Below, piece by piece: positions 33,372 to 41,574 of a stretch of DNA of 64,000 nt. The notes below the pieces were generated by a model. The model saw nothing but the letters and a program-made list of their open reading frames with translations, had not been told where the DNA came from and did no database searches. A program made the position numbers and the translations under genes. Position 1 is the first letter of the stretch, and each line of letters opens with the position of its first letter. The DNA is from JBELHR01 sp049607205 (GTDB lineage: Bacteria > Bacteroidota > Bacteroidia > Flavobacteriales > Flavobacteriaceae). The stretch is taken from assembly GCA_049607205.1 (NCBI GenBank), contig JBMYWH010000007.1:23051-87050 (forward strand), given 5' to 3'.

Positions 33372-34361
33372 ATGAAACATTATCATATTTGGATTATGGC
33401 TATCCTTATGGTTAGCTGTAGTCCGAAACCTCAAGAGAAGGTTTATCTAGAATCGTGGAACAACAACGATCACAAGACAGAAATTTTAGAATTTGTGAGC
33501 AATGCAGAAAATGAAAACAGTGAAGGATACATTGCCTTAGAGGATAGGATTGCTGTATTTGACAATGATGGAACACTATGGACTGAAAAACCTTTGTACA
33601 ATCACTTTTTAGCTGTTTTTGCCAGGTTCGAATCACTGATCAAAGATGACCCTTCTTTAAAAGAAGTAGAGCCTTACAAGGGGATTCATAACTTCATTCA
33701 AACCAAAGATCCTCATGCATTGTCTTTTTTAATGGAAGAACTCAATCAAGGCAAGTTCAATGAGCTCTTCGGAAATCTAGTAGGTGTGCCTTATGCCGGA
33801 ATGAGCGTTGAGGAATTTGTGCAATGGAATAAAGACTATTTTTCTTCTTGGAAGCATCCTAAACTTGATCTTTCTCTAAATCAAACGACCTATAAACCAA
33901 TGAAGGAATTGATTACACTATTGAAAGATCACGGATTCCAAGTGTATATCTTTACCGCCGATGAATCAGCTTTTCTAAAAATATTTTCTGAAGAATTATA
34001 TGGAATTCCTCCACAAAACGTATTCGGATCTACTGTGTATTTAGAATATAAAGAAGGTAAACTTCGTCGTTCTGATCAAGGCTTATGGGTGAACAATTGG
34101 GGCAACAAAGCCAATTTAATCTATCACACTTTTAACAAGAGACCGACTTTTGCCGCAGGTAACTCCAATGGAGATTTTGAAATGCTACAATACGTCAATA
34201 GTCAAAAGGGACCACATATGAGTTTGATGGTACATCATACGGATGCCGAACGAGAAACTGCTTACGATGGGCATACCGAAAAGGTCCTACCTTATGGAAA
34301 GGAAAATGGCTATCTAATAGTTGATATGAAAAATGATTGGAAGACTATCTTTGACAAATAA
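33372..34361 (+). CDS. HAD-superfamily hydrolase lipoprotein
   Basis: 329-residue exported phosphatase-like protein. I start at MKHYHIW (33372), which gives a lipoprotein signal ending AILMVSC; the longer frame upstream is overlapping Rrf2 sequence. HAD motif I is VFDNDGTLWTEKP with the nucleophile and acid Asp pair; motif II is the Thr in VYIFTADES; motif IV is AAGNSNGDFEML. A large helical cap lies between motifs I and II. Homologues are annotated as haloacid-dehalogenase-like or phosphoserine phosphatase-like; a phosphate ester substrate in the periplasm is likely, but its identity is unknown. It follows Rrf2 by 14 bp and ends at a strong terminator. Confidence 0.85.
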   Translation: MKHYHIWIMAILMVSCSPKPQEKVYLESWNNNDHKTEILEFVSNAENENSEGYIALEDRIAVFDNDGTLWTEKPLYNHFLAVFARFESLIKDDPSLKEVEPYKGIHNFIQTKDPHALSFLMEELNQGKFNELFGNLVGVPYAGMSVEEFVQWNKDYFSSWKHPKLDLSLNQTTYKPMKELITLLKDHGFQVYIFTADESAFLKIFSEELYGIPPQNVFGSTVYLEYKEGKLRRSDQGLWVNNWGNKANLIYHTFNKRPTFAAGNSNGDFEMLQYVNSQKGPHMSLMVHHTDAERETAYDGHTEKVLPYGKENGYLIVDMKNDWKTIFDK

Positions 34362-34366
34362 GAATT

Positions 34367-34405
34367 AAAAAGTCCCTCAACTCAGAGAGTTTTGGGACTT
34401 TTTTT
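34367..34405. terminator. Bidirectional terminator between HAD and amylase genes
   Basis: AAAAAGTCCC (34367-34376) pairs with GGGACTTTTT (34394-34403), with an inner AACTC/GAGTT stem and an AGA loop; T tracts follow on both strands. It ends the plus-strand HAD gene and the minus-strand GH13 gene. Confidence 0.85.
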
Positions 34406-34429
34406 AATACGATATACTTCACTATACCA

Positions 34430-36289
34430 TTATTTTATTTGCAACATCAAGGCTGAAGTTGCAGGGATTTCAATTGTTCCTTGATCCAGTTGATAAACTT
34501 TTCCTGTCAGAACATCTACAGCTTGTTGACCGTCCTTTATACTCTCTTTGAATCGAGCTAAATCTAAAACGTAAGCGGCTTCATTTTTATTGAAAATAGA
34601 CATAAACGTTTCGTCTTCATTCATCCTGAACATCACATAAGTTTCTTCCTTAGGAATATAATGTACTAGTTTTCCATTCTGAAGTGCTTTGTGAGAGGTG
34701 CGTAAATGATTTAAGGTTTTGATGGTGTTTTGGGCTTGTAAAGCCTCATCCGACAAACCTTCCCCTTCAAAAGCATTAACCTCATCTCCAGCCCATCCTC
34801 CTGGCATGTCTATACGCAACTTACCGTGATCACCAGGGTTTTCAGGATAAGACATTAGGATTTCAGTTCCGTAATATACTTGTGGAATTCCTCTCATCGT
34901 ATATAAGTAGATCAATCCCATATTATATAAATCCAGATTCTCATTTATTTGATCGAAGATTCTTGCCATGTCATGATTATCTAAGAAAATCACCAAGTTC
35001 GATGGGTTTGGATATAAGAAATCATTGGCTAACATTTCATAAGCCTCATCGAAAGAGTTCTTCCAAGGCTCTACTCCCTTGTTTAAAGAGTTTATAATTG
35101 CTTGTTGGTTTGGAAAATCCATCATCGAAGGAGAACTTGATACAAATCCATCAGCATTAACTTTTCCAGCTTGCCATCGAGCTACAATTGCTGGGTTCAC
35201 ACTCCATTCTTCCCCTACAATATTGAAATTAGGGTACTCATTCATAATTGCAGCTGACCACTCATTACTGAATTTAGGGTCTGCATAAGAATAGGTGTCT
35301 TGACGAATTCCCTGAACACCTGCGTACTCAATCCAGAAAATCGAATTTTGAATCAAATATTTAGCAAGTAATTCATTAGATTGGTTAAGGTCAGGCATGC
35401 GGTCCACAAACCATCCGTCTGTATATCCAATAACTTCAGATTCTGGGGCATAAGGATCGGCTAGAACCGTTCTTTTGTGATTGGTATATGGAGGATCGTT
35501 CTTCTGATCCGCATAGTGATACCAATCCTTTGTTGGAAGGTCTTCTGTCCAATAATGATAGCGTCCATTATGGTTATTAACCTGATCCATAATCACTTTA
35601 ATCCCTCTTTCATTAGCTTCCTTAATAAGGTCTACATAATCTTGATTACTTCCATATCTAGGGTCAATTTTATAATAATCCGTAATTGCATAGCCGTGAT
35701 AAGAATATTCTGGTTGATTACTCTCAAGCAATGGACAAATCCATAGAGAAGTGAATCCCATTTCTTCAATATAATCTAAGTGATCTCTAATTCCTTGAAT
35801 ATCCCCTCCATGACGTTTTGCAGCATCATTACGGTCTGTATCTTGATAGGTTTCTTTTACAGAATCGTTGCTTGGATCTCCATTGGCAAAACGGTCTGGA
35901 GTCACTAAATACATCACATCTGTATTGTCAAATCCTTGTCTCTCACTAGAACCTACTGCTCTTTCTTTTAAAGAATAATTATAGGTCAACTTCGTTTTCT
36001 TCCCTTTTTTAAATTTAATTAAAACATCGCCAGGGCTAGTTTCTGGATCAATACTTAGGTTTAGGAATAAGTAGTTCGGGCTATCCACTTTTATAGTCTC
36101 TTGTAATACTACTCCGTCATAGTCAATGCTTGGAGTCAGTTCAGAGATTTGATCCCCGTGAATTAAAATTTGTAATTCGGTATTATGCATTCCAACCCAC
36201 CAAAAGCTAGGCTCTACTTTTTCAATTTTCTGAGCATTCATCCCAAATGTTAAAAGCAACAGGATTAGACTAGTATAAATATTCTTCAT
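34430..36289 (-). CDS. Secreted alpha-amylase family (GH13) enzyme, neopullulanase-like
   Basis: 619-residue glycoside hydrolase with a Sec signal (FGMNAQ). An N-terminal beta-sandwich (about 20-110, GMHNTELQILIHG) is the cyclomaltodextrinase-type domain seen in SusA-like proteins. The barrel shows GH13 regions in order: VIMDQVNNH (I), GIRQDTYSY with the nucleophile Asp (II), NIVGEEW with the acid Glu (III) and FLDNHDMAR (IV). A C-terminal beta domain follows. It should hydrolyse alpha-1,4 glucans in the periplasm. There is no SusCD pair next to it; the only sugar-related neighbour is the divergent MFS gene. Confidence 0.93.
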   Translation of the reverse strand: MKNIYTSLILLLLTFGMNAQKIEKVEPSFWWVGMHNTELQILIHGDQISELTPSIDYDGVVLQETIKVDSPNYLFLNLSIDPETSPGDVLIKFKKGKKTKLTYNYSLKERAVGSSERQGFDNTDVMYLVTPDRFANGDPSNDSVKETYQDTDRNDAAKRHGGDIQGIRDHLDYIEEMGFTSLWICPLLESNQPEYSYHGYAITDYYKIDPRYGSNQDYVDLIKEANERGIKVIMDQVNNHNGRYHYWTEDLPTKDWYHYADQKNDPPYTNHKRTVLADPYAPESEVIGYTDGWFVDRMPDLNQSNELLAKYLIQNSIFWIEYAGVQGIRQDTYSYADPKFSNEWSAAIMNEYPNFNIVGEEWSVNPAIVARWQAGKVNADGFVSSSPSMMDFPNQQAIINSLNKGVEPWKNSFDEAYEMLANDFLYPNPSNLVIFLDNHDMARIFDQINENLDLYNMGLIYLYTMRGIPQVYYGTEILMSYPENPGDHGKLRIDMPGGWAGDEVNAFEGEGLSDEALQAQNTIKTLNHLRTSHKALQNGKLVHYIPKEETYVMFRMNEDETFMSIFNKNEAAYVLDLARFKESIKDGQQAVDVLTGKVYQLDQGTIEIPATSALMLQIK

Positions 36290-36311
36290 AAAACAAATTA
36301 ATTAGGTAAGA

Positions 36312-36319
36312 CAAAGATA
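36312..36319 (-). promoter_or_regulatory. -7 element of the GH13 gene
   Basis: Minus-strand TATCTTTG (complement of 36312-36319) is a perfect TAnnTTTG, 22 bp upstream of the GH13 start. No TTG is seen at the usual -33 distance. Confidence 0.4.
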
Positions 36320-36379
36320 ACACAATTGATTCTTAAGCCTTTAAGTCTCTTGTAATTAACATATATTTTGTTTTTTATT

Positions 36380-36409
36380 TTGAATTAATTTAGAATATGG
36401 TTATCTTTA
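36380..36409 (+). promoter_or_regulatory. Promoter upstream of the MFS gene
   Basis: TTG (36380-36382), 19-nt spacer, TATCTTTA (36402-36409). Predicted start near 36415, which leaves an 88-nt leader before the MFS ATG at 36503; most of that leader is taken by an intrinsic terminator. Confidence 0.5.
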
Positions 36410-36454
36410 AGTGTTATTTATTTATTAAATAATTTTTCTTTTTCATAGCAATAG

Positions 36455-36487
36455 AACGGTTTGGCTTTTACCAAACCGTTTTCTTTT
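36455..36487 (+). terminator. Leader terminator/attenuator before the MFS gene
   Basis: Perfect 10-bp arms AACGGTTTGG (36455-36464) and CCAAACCGTT (36471-36480) with loop CTTTTA, followed by TTCTTTT. It is a plus-strand intrinsic terminator located only 15 bp before the MFS start codon and downstream of a promoter, so it would either attenuate the gene or end a separate small RNA of about 75 nt. Confidence 0.65.
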
Positions 36488-36502
36488 GAATAAAATCAGT
36501 TT

Positions 36503-37732
36503 ATGGTGAACTTCAAGAATCTCCAATATTATAAATTTAGCGCTTATGGTTTTCTTAAAAACCTGTTGTTTTTTGATGCCTTTTTAATGGTTTATCTATT
36601 GCAAACAGGTCTGAGTTATACACAAATAGGAGTTTTATATGCAAGTAGAGAAATTGCCACAAACATCATGGAAATTCCTTCAGGGATGCTCGCCGATGCC
36701 TATGGAAGGAAAACGTCTCTATTAATTTCTTTCAGTCTTTTTATCGGTTCTTTTATAGGGCTCTACTTGGGGAATTCATTCTATATCATGTGGGGAGCAA
36801 TGATTGTTTATGGGATAGCGGATGCATTTAGAAGTGGTTCAAATAAAGGAATGATTGTAGATTATTTAAATCATAAAGGCTGGTCAGAATACAAAACGGA
36901 ATACTATGGTGGTACTCGTTCCTGGTCACAAGTTGGTTCAGCTATAAGTTCATTAGTAGCAGGGGGACTTATTCTATTGACTAAGGACTTAAAACTGATT
37001 TTTATTGTATCAATTATTCCTTATGCTTTAAACATCATCAACGTAGCCTCCTATCCGAATTATTTAAATTTTTCCTCTACTGATAAGATTAAAAAATCCA
37101 AAACCTTAATTAAAACCTTAAGAGATTTTTGGACGGCAATTAGGCAGCCTGCTGCAGTTTCAACTATGTTTTCTTCCGCTTCAGTGACGGCCTACCTTAA
37201 ATCTATAAAAGACTATATTCAACCTATTATAATGACCTTGGTAATCGCCTTACCATTTATGTCTAATTATAAGGATGAGCAACGAGGAGCAGCAATGATC
37301 GGTGCAGTATACTTTATAATATACCTTTTAAGTGCTTTGAGTTCTAAAAATGCTTATAAATTCAAACCTAAACACATTAGTCGTTTTGCAAAAATCACCA
37401 TGTTACTTGCATTCAGCCTTGGTTTGTTATGTGGGCTGTTCTTTGAATTCTCTTTAGGCTGGTTGATTCTGATTCTATTTGCAGGGATATTTATGATTGA
37501 GAACACCAGAAAACCTTTACTCACGTCATTAATCTCTGAAGAAGTTCCTACTCATGTGCTAAGTTCTGTGCTTAGCGCACAGTCTTCTTATAAGACAATG
37601 ATCACTGCAACAATTTCACTTTTTATGGGTTATGTCGCAGATCATTACTCGATAGGAATTGCACTGATAAGCTGTTCCTTTATTCTAATCTTAATTGCTT
37701 TAATTTTAGGCATAAAAAAAACACCTCATTAA
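36503..37732 (+). CDS. MFS transporter
   Basis: 409-residue permease with about 12 transmembrane segments. The loop 2-3 motif is MLADAYGRKTSLLIS (the MFS GxxxDRxGRR variant), and EIPSGMLADA plus GIADAFRSGSNKGMIVDYL are typical of the group annotated as multidrug-like or uncharacterised MFS in Bacteroidota. The substrate cannot be told. It is a single gene, with a terminator in its leader (36455-36487) and another overlapping its stop codon. The divergent gene is the GH13 amylase, but no shared motif ties their substrates. Confidence 0.88.
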   Translation: MVNFKNLQYYKFSAYGFLKNLLFFDAFLMVYLLQTGLSYTQIGVLYASREIATNIMEIPSGMLADAYGRKTSLLISFSLFIGSFIGLYLGNSFYIMWGAMIVYGIADAFRSGSNKGMIVDYLNHKGWSEYKTEYYGGTRSWSQVGSAISSLVAGGLILLTKDLKLIFIVSIIPYALNIINVASYPNYLNFSSTDKIKKSKTLIKTLRDFWTAIRQPAAVSTMFSSASVTAYLKSIKDYIQPIIMTLVIALPFMSNYKDEQRGAAMIGAVYFIIYLLSALSSKNAYKFKPKHISRFAKITMLLAFSLGLLCGLFFEFSLGWLILILFAGIFMIENTRKPLLTSLISEEVPTHVLSSVLSAQSSYKTMITATISLFMGYVADHYSIGIALISCSFILILIALILGIKKTPH

Positions 37733-37746
37733 AAAGGTGCTTTTTC
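37714..37746 (+). terminator. Terminator overlapping the MFS stop codon
   Basis: CACCT (37722-37726) pairs with AGGTG (37735-37739), extended by flanking A and T runs after one mismatch; TTTTTC follows. The stop codon 37730-37732 lies in the loop. Confidence 0.6.
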
Positions 37747-37855
37747 TTCTTTTTCTTTTTCACATACTTCCCAAAAGTAGAGAGTCAAATATATGAAGTA
37801 TTTATGTTTTAAAGCACCTAGTTTTGTAAACGTATGGATTTAGCGTTTTAACGTA

Positions 37856-40813
37856 TTAAATACATAGTGTAATGCTAGTTCCATCTTCGGTATACTCCTC
37901 TTTAAGGCTCTTTTCTAAATCATAACCCATCAATTCCAAACGCTCTTTTACAATTAATGTACCTCGTGAGTTATGTACTTTATGTTTACTAAAACTTTTA
38001 ATTCCTATACCGTTATCCTTAATTGTAATTCTCAATCCCGTTTCAGTTTTTAAAATATAAATCTCTAAACATGGGGCTTGAATTTCGTCAGAAAAAGCAT
38101 GGACAAATACATTCTCTATAAAAGGTTGTAAAATCATTCCTGGAACCTCTTCAATATAAATATTAATTCTAGGATCAACGTCAAAATTTACCGTCACACG
38201 ATGATCAAATCGCACATTTTCAATCCTAATATATTGATTTACATAATCCACAAGCTCATAAACCAATACCTTTTGTTTCTTTGAATACTCTAAATTCTTA
38301 CGGATCAAGTTCGAAAAATCCCCGAGAAACTGAGACGCTTTATTGACATCATTATCCAAGATATAGGCTTGAATTGAATTCATCGCATTATAGATGAAAT
38401 GTGGATTCATCTGAGCGAGTAAGGCTTCTAACTTAACCTGTTCAACACGTTTTTCTAGCTTGGCCTGATTTTCTATCTTTTTCTGTGAATACCTCCACCA
38501 TAGATAAACAGATAAAATAATTACAAACAAAACAGAAGTAAGAAACCACCACCTAAAATAAACTGGTGGTAAGGCAGAAACTGTAGTAAGTTTCTGAACG
38601 TGAAACAAGCCTGAACTTAGATCTGAAATTTTCACATAAACCGAAGTTTCGCCCATAGGGATAAAAGGAATGGATATCTGTGGTTTTGAACTCTTAGCAG
38701 ACCAACTATCCATATTATTTAAACTAAATTGATAACGAATCTTGTTAGGATAAGGGTGAGGGCCTATTTCATAAGTCATCTCAAGATTGCTGAGCCCAGA
38801 AGGTACTTGTATCACTGTTTCACCCTCTGGGTTAAAAACCTGCTCTCCCAACACCTCATAAAAATCCAATTTTATGTCAGGTGTATCAAATTCAGTATTC
38901 AAAACCTTGGTTAAATCTATGGTGTAATAACAGAACATTCCACCAACATAAAGAAGTTTACCCTCTTTAACCGCTCCATACAAAGGTGGACTTACTCCTT
39001 GCTCATGATCGATTAAAAGATATTTTTTTCCATCAAAAACAGTAATTCCCCTATCGGTTCCGATGATTAAATTTTCATTTAAGTAGGTCAGAAACTTAAT
39101 ATTCTTTCCTTCAATAACGGATCTCTCAATCTTGATGACCTCCTCGAATTCAGTTCCGTCATAAACAATAAAAACCTCTCCTTTAAGATTAGAAACTGCT
39201 AAGTACTTATCCTTGTATGCAGCGATGTTTTTTAAATTTTGTAATTGGGGAAAGTCTTCAGTATTTACCTTGTGAAAGGTTCCGTTTTTAAATTTGAATA
39301 AACCATCAAAGATTGAGGTTATATATGTCTGATCCTTGAGTCTTAAGGTCCCAACCACGCTAGAAGGAACATTGTCTAGAGAAGACTCAAAATAAGTAAA
39401 CTCTTCCGAGAACAAAGATTTGTACACTCTTGAACCCGAAAACGGATTAAACTCGATCAACTCTCCATCAGGACCAAAAGTAACATGCTCGGAATGAATA
39501 GGGATATAACGTTCTAAACTTCCCATACTAGAAAAGACATAAATACCTATAGAAGTATTAGCCACATAATGTCCTTGAAATTCTTGTATTCTATAAAGCC
39601 TAATTCGCTCCTGATTTACCTCAAAATCAATTTCATAATAGTTTAAATAAGGCCTATTTAAGACACTGGGATTGTCTTGAACATAAGCTTCCTGTATTTC
39701 TTTTAAATTCCCTTTAGATATGTAGACGGTATCTTTAGGAGACTGAAACTGAATCCCACTACTATACAGTACCGCATTAGAGGTTTCACTCCTGGCAAAA
39801 TCTTGAATATTCACTCCATAAGTACTGAATATTTCAACCATCCCATTTAAATCCGTTTCACTCAAGCCCCCTGTGAGACTCCCGGAATAGAAATGCTTAA
39901 ATTCTTCATTATAAGCTAAAGAAACTACGTCGTGATCATAGATGCCAAATTTGTGAGACAGGTCTTCTAGAGTCATATCAGATTTCAACCTGAATAATCC
40001 TCCTTGATCGTTATAAATCCCCCAACCGGCAACATAAATCTCATTCTTTCCAATTTTCTGAAAATCAAAAATAATAGGTCCATGTCGATCTTCCTTTTGA
40101 GCGTTGCTTTTCCCTTGAACAAAATCCTCAACGGGAAGCATTGATACGCTTCCTTTATTGGCACGGTACAGGCTATTTCCATCTAGGAAAATGGAGTAAA
40201 TCGGAGTTTCTTCATTGACCAATATCAGGTCTAAATTAGTTTTATTAGAAGCTAGTTTGAAAGTTCCATGACCATAAGTCACGGCATAGATTTCATTATT
40301 ATATTCAAAAAAATTAATTACTCTTCCATAATACGATTCGGTTCTATAAATTAGCTCCAAACTGTCTAAGTCTATAACTACAACTCCTTCAGAACTCCCT
40401 ACATAAAGTCTGTTTTCATTTATGAAGAAACCGGTTACATTAATTCCAGAAAGAAGGTCGTTTTGAGGAATCTTATAAAACTTCCCCTTTTCAAAATAGC
40501 GCAAGCCCTCCACATTACTTCCAATCCAAATTCTCCCCTTACTGTCTTCAATTAATTCATTGATGTTGACCCCGTCAAAATTTTCTAACTCCAGATAGGT
40601 CTGAAAGACATCATTGCGTTTTCGCATCAAGCCGAATTCAGTCCCAACCCAAAGGTCCCCATTCTTAGAAGATAATAAAGAAGTTACTTTGTGATTACTT
40701 AAGAACTCACTACTTGTATAATGTCTATTTGGATAGTTTTGGCCCCATGAGCTCATGGTGCTAAGAAAAAGTAATACAAGAAATAATTTAGTGTAATGCC
40801 TTAATGAATTCAT
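37856..40813 (-). CDS. LytS-type sensor histidine kinase with periplasmic two-component propeller
   Basis: 985-residue hybrid membrane sensor. I start at MNSLRHY (40813), giving a signal peptide ending SSWGQ; the longer frame lacks one. Residues about 30-640 carry repeated propeller motifs (LLSSKNGDLWVGTEFGL, DSKGRIWIGSNVEGLRYF), followed by a Y_Y_Y-like beta-sandwich (YQFSLNNMDSWSAKS). One membrane segment (about 752-772) precedes a coiled linker and the His_kinase domain with phospho-acceptor His805 in MNPHFIYNAMNS. The ATPase domain has IKDNGIGIKS. The start overlaps the LytTR regulator's end by 26 bp. Ligands of such propellers are often glycans, here unknown. Confidence 0.92.
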   Translation of the reverse strand: MNSLRHYTKLFLVLLFLSTMSSWGQNYPNRHYTSSEFLSNHKVTSLLSSKNGDLWVGTEFGLMRKRNDVFQTYLELENFDGVNINELIEDSKGRIWIGSNVEGLRYFEKGKFYKIPQNDLLSGINVTGFFINENRLYVGSSEGVVVIDLDSLELIYRTESYYGRVINFFEYNNEIYAVTYGHGTFKLASNKTNLDLILVNEETPIYSIFLDGNSLYRANKGSVSMLPVEDFVQGKSNAQKEDRHGPIIFDFQKIGKNEIYVAGWGIYNDQGGLFRLKSDMTLEDLSHKFGIYDHDVVSLAYNEEFKHFYSGSLTGGLSETDLNGMVEIFSTYGVNIQDFARSETSNAVLYSSGIQFQSPKDTVYISKGNLKEIQEAYVQDNPSVLNRPYLNYYEIDFEVNQERIRLYRIQEFQGHYVANTSIGIYVFSSMGSLERYIPIHSEHVTFGPDGELIEFNPFSGSRVYKSLFSEEFTYFESSLDNVPSSVVGTLRLKDQTYITSIFDGLFKFKNGTFHKVNTEDFPQLQNLKNIAAYKDKYLAVSNLKGEVFIVYDGTEFEEVIKIERSVIEGKNIKFLTYLNENLIIGTDRGITVFDGKKYLLIDHEQGVSPPLYGAVKEGKLLYVGGMFCYYTIDLTKVLNTEFDTPDIKLDFYEVLGEQVFNPEGETVIQVPSGLSNLEMTYEIGPHPYPNKIRYQFSLNNMDSWSAKSSKPQISIPFIPMGETSVYVKISDLSSGLFHVQKLTTVSALPPVYFRWWFLTSVLFVIILSVYLWWRYSQKKIENQAKLEKRVEQVKLEALLAQMNPHFIYNAMNSIQAYILDNDVNKASQFLGDFSNLIRKNLEYSKKQKVLVYELVDYVNQYIRIENVRFDHRVTVNFDVDPRINIYIEEVPGMILQPFIENVFVHAFSDEIQAPCLEIYILKTETGLRITIKDNGIGIKSFSKHKVHNSRGTLIVKERLELMGYDLEKSLKEEYTEDGTSITLCI

Positions 40814-41522
40814 CTTCTTTTCTATGTGCAACTCCGAGTAAATCTCCATTGGAAAGCTCTATGTTTTTATCAGATTTAATATATTTCTTCACCTCTTTTA
40901 GATTCACTAAATAACTCTTATGAATTCTAAAAAACAAATTTGGAGGCACCTCGATTTCAAGAGCTTTTAAGTTCTTGGTTAAGCTTTTAATCGGACCTCC
41001 CTTGAGGTGTACCTTAGAGTAGCTCCCGTCAGCACTGAAGTATAGTATATCGTCATAATCCACAAATTCAATTCCATCCACAGAATGAACTTTAAATCTA
41101 CGAGGGGGGCTATGAACCTCTTGCAAAAGACGGTTTAATTTATCATTAAAACCTTTTGCATGTCGGTCTTGATAGCGCTGTATAGCACCGTAAAACTCAT
41201 TAGGGTTAATCGGCTTTAGTAAATAATCAAGAGCATTATTCTTAATTGCTTGAATGGCAAATTGATCATATGCAGTTGTAAAGATAATTTCAAATTCCAC
41301 AGCAGATCCTAGTGTTTCAATTAGGTCAAAACCACTTTGTTCAGGCATATTAATATCTAGAAACACTAAATCAACTTCATTTTCTTTCAGAATTTCCAGT
41401 GCTTGCCTTACTGAAGTTACTCTTCCTACAATTTCGAATTGAAAACCAGGAACTTGTTCTAAAAGGCGTTCGATTACCCGATGCGCAATTTTTTCATCAT
41501 CAACGATTAAGATTCTTTCCAT
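40788..41522 (-). CDS. LytTR-family response regulator
   Basis: 244-residue regulator. The receiver domain (1-125) has the acidic pair Asp8-Asp9 and the phospho-acceptor Asp56 in LVFLDINMP, then TTAYDQFAIQAI and the conserved Lys in LLKPINPNEF. The LytTR DNA-binding domain (about 145-242) shows YFSADGSYSKVHLKGG, FFRIHKSYLVNLKEV and IELSNGDLLGVAHR. Encoded first in the operon, overlapping the cognate sensor gene, with the peptidase gene at 41575 divergent. LytTR proteins bind tandem direct repeats; none is obvious in the 52-bp gap. Confidence 0.94.
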   Translation of the reverse strand: MERILIVDDEKIAHRVIERLLEQVPGFQFEIVGRVTSVRQALEILKENEVDLVFLDINMPEQSGFDLIETLGSAVEFEIIFTTAYDQFAIQAIKNNALDYLLKPINPNEFYGAIQRYQDRHAKGFNDKLNRLLQEVHSPPRRFKVHSVDGIEFVDYDDILYFSADGSYSKVHLKGGPIKSLTKNLKALEIEVPPNLFFRIHKSYLVNLKEVKKYIKSDKNIELSNGDLLGVAHRKEDEFIKALH

Positions 41523-41574
41523 GGGATAAATTTACAATAAAAATTATGTAGCTTAGTCATAAAATACCACTTCA

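Noticed and set aside
36455..36480. TTTGG-CTTTTA-CCAAA as another GntR operator
   Set aside because: The centre is six bases rather than two, the GT/AC core is missing on one side, and the T tract makes it a terminator.
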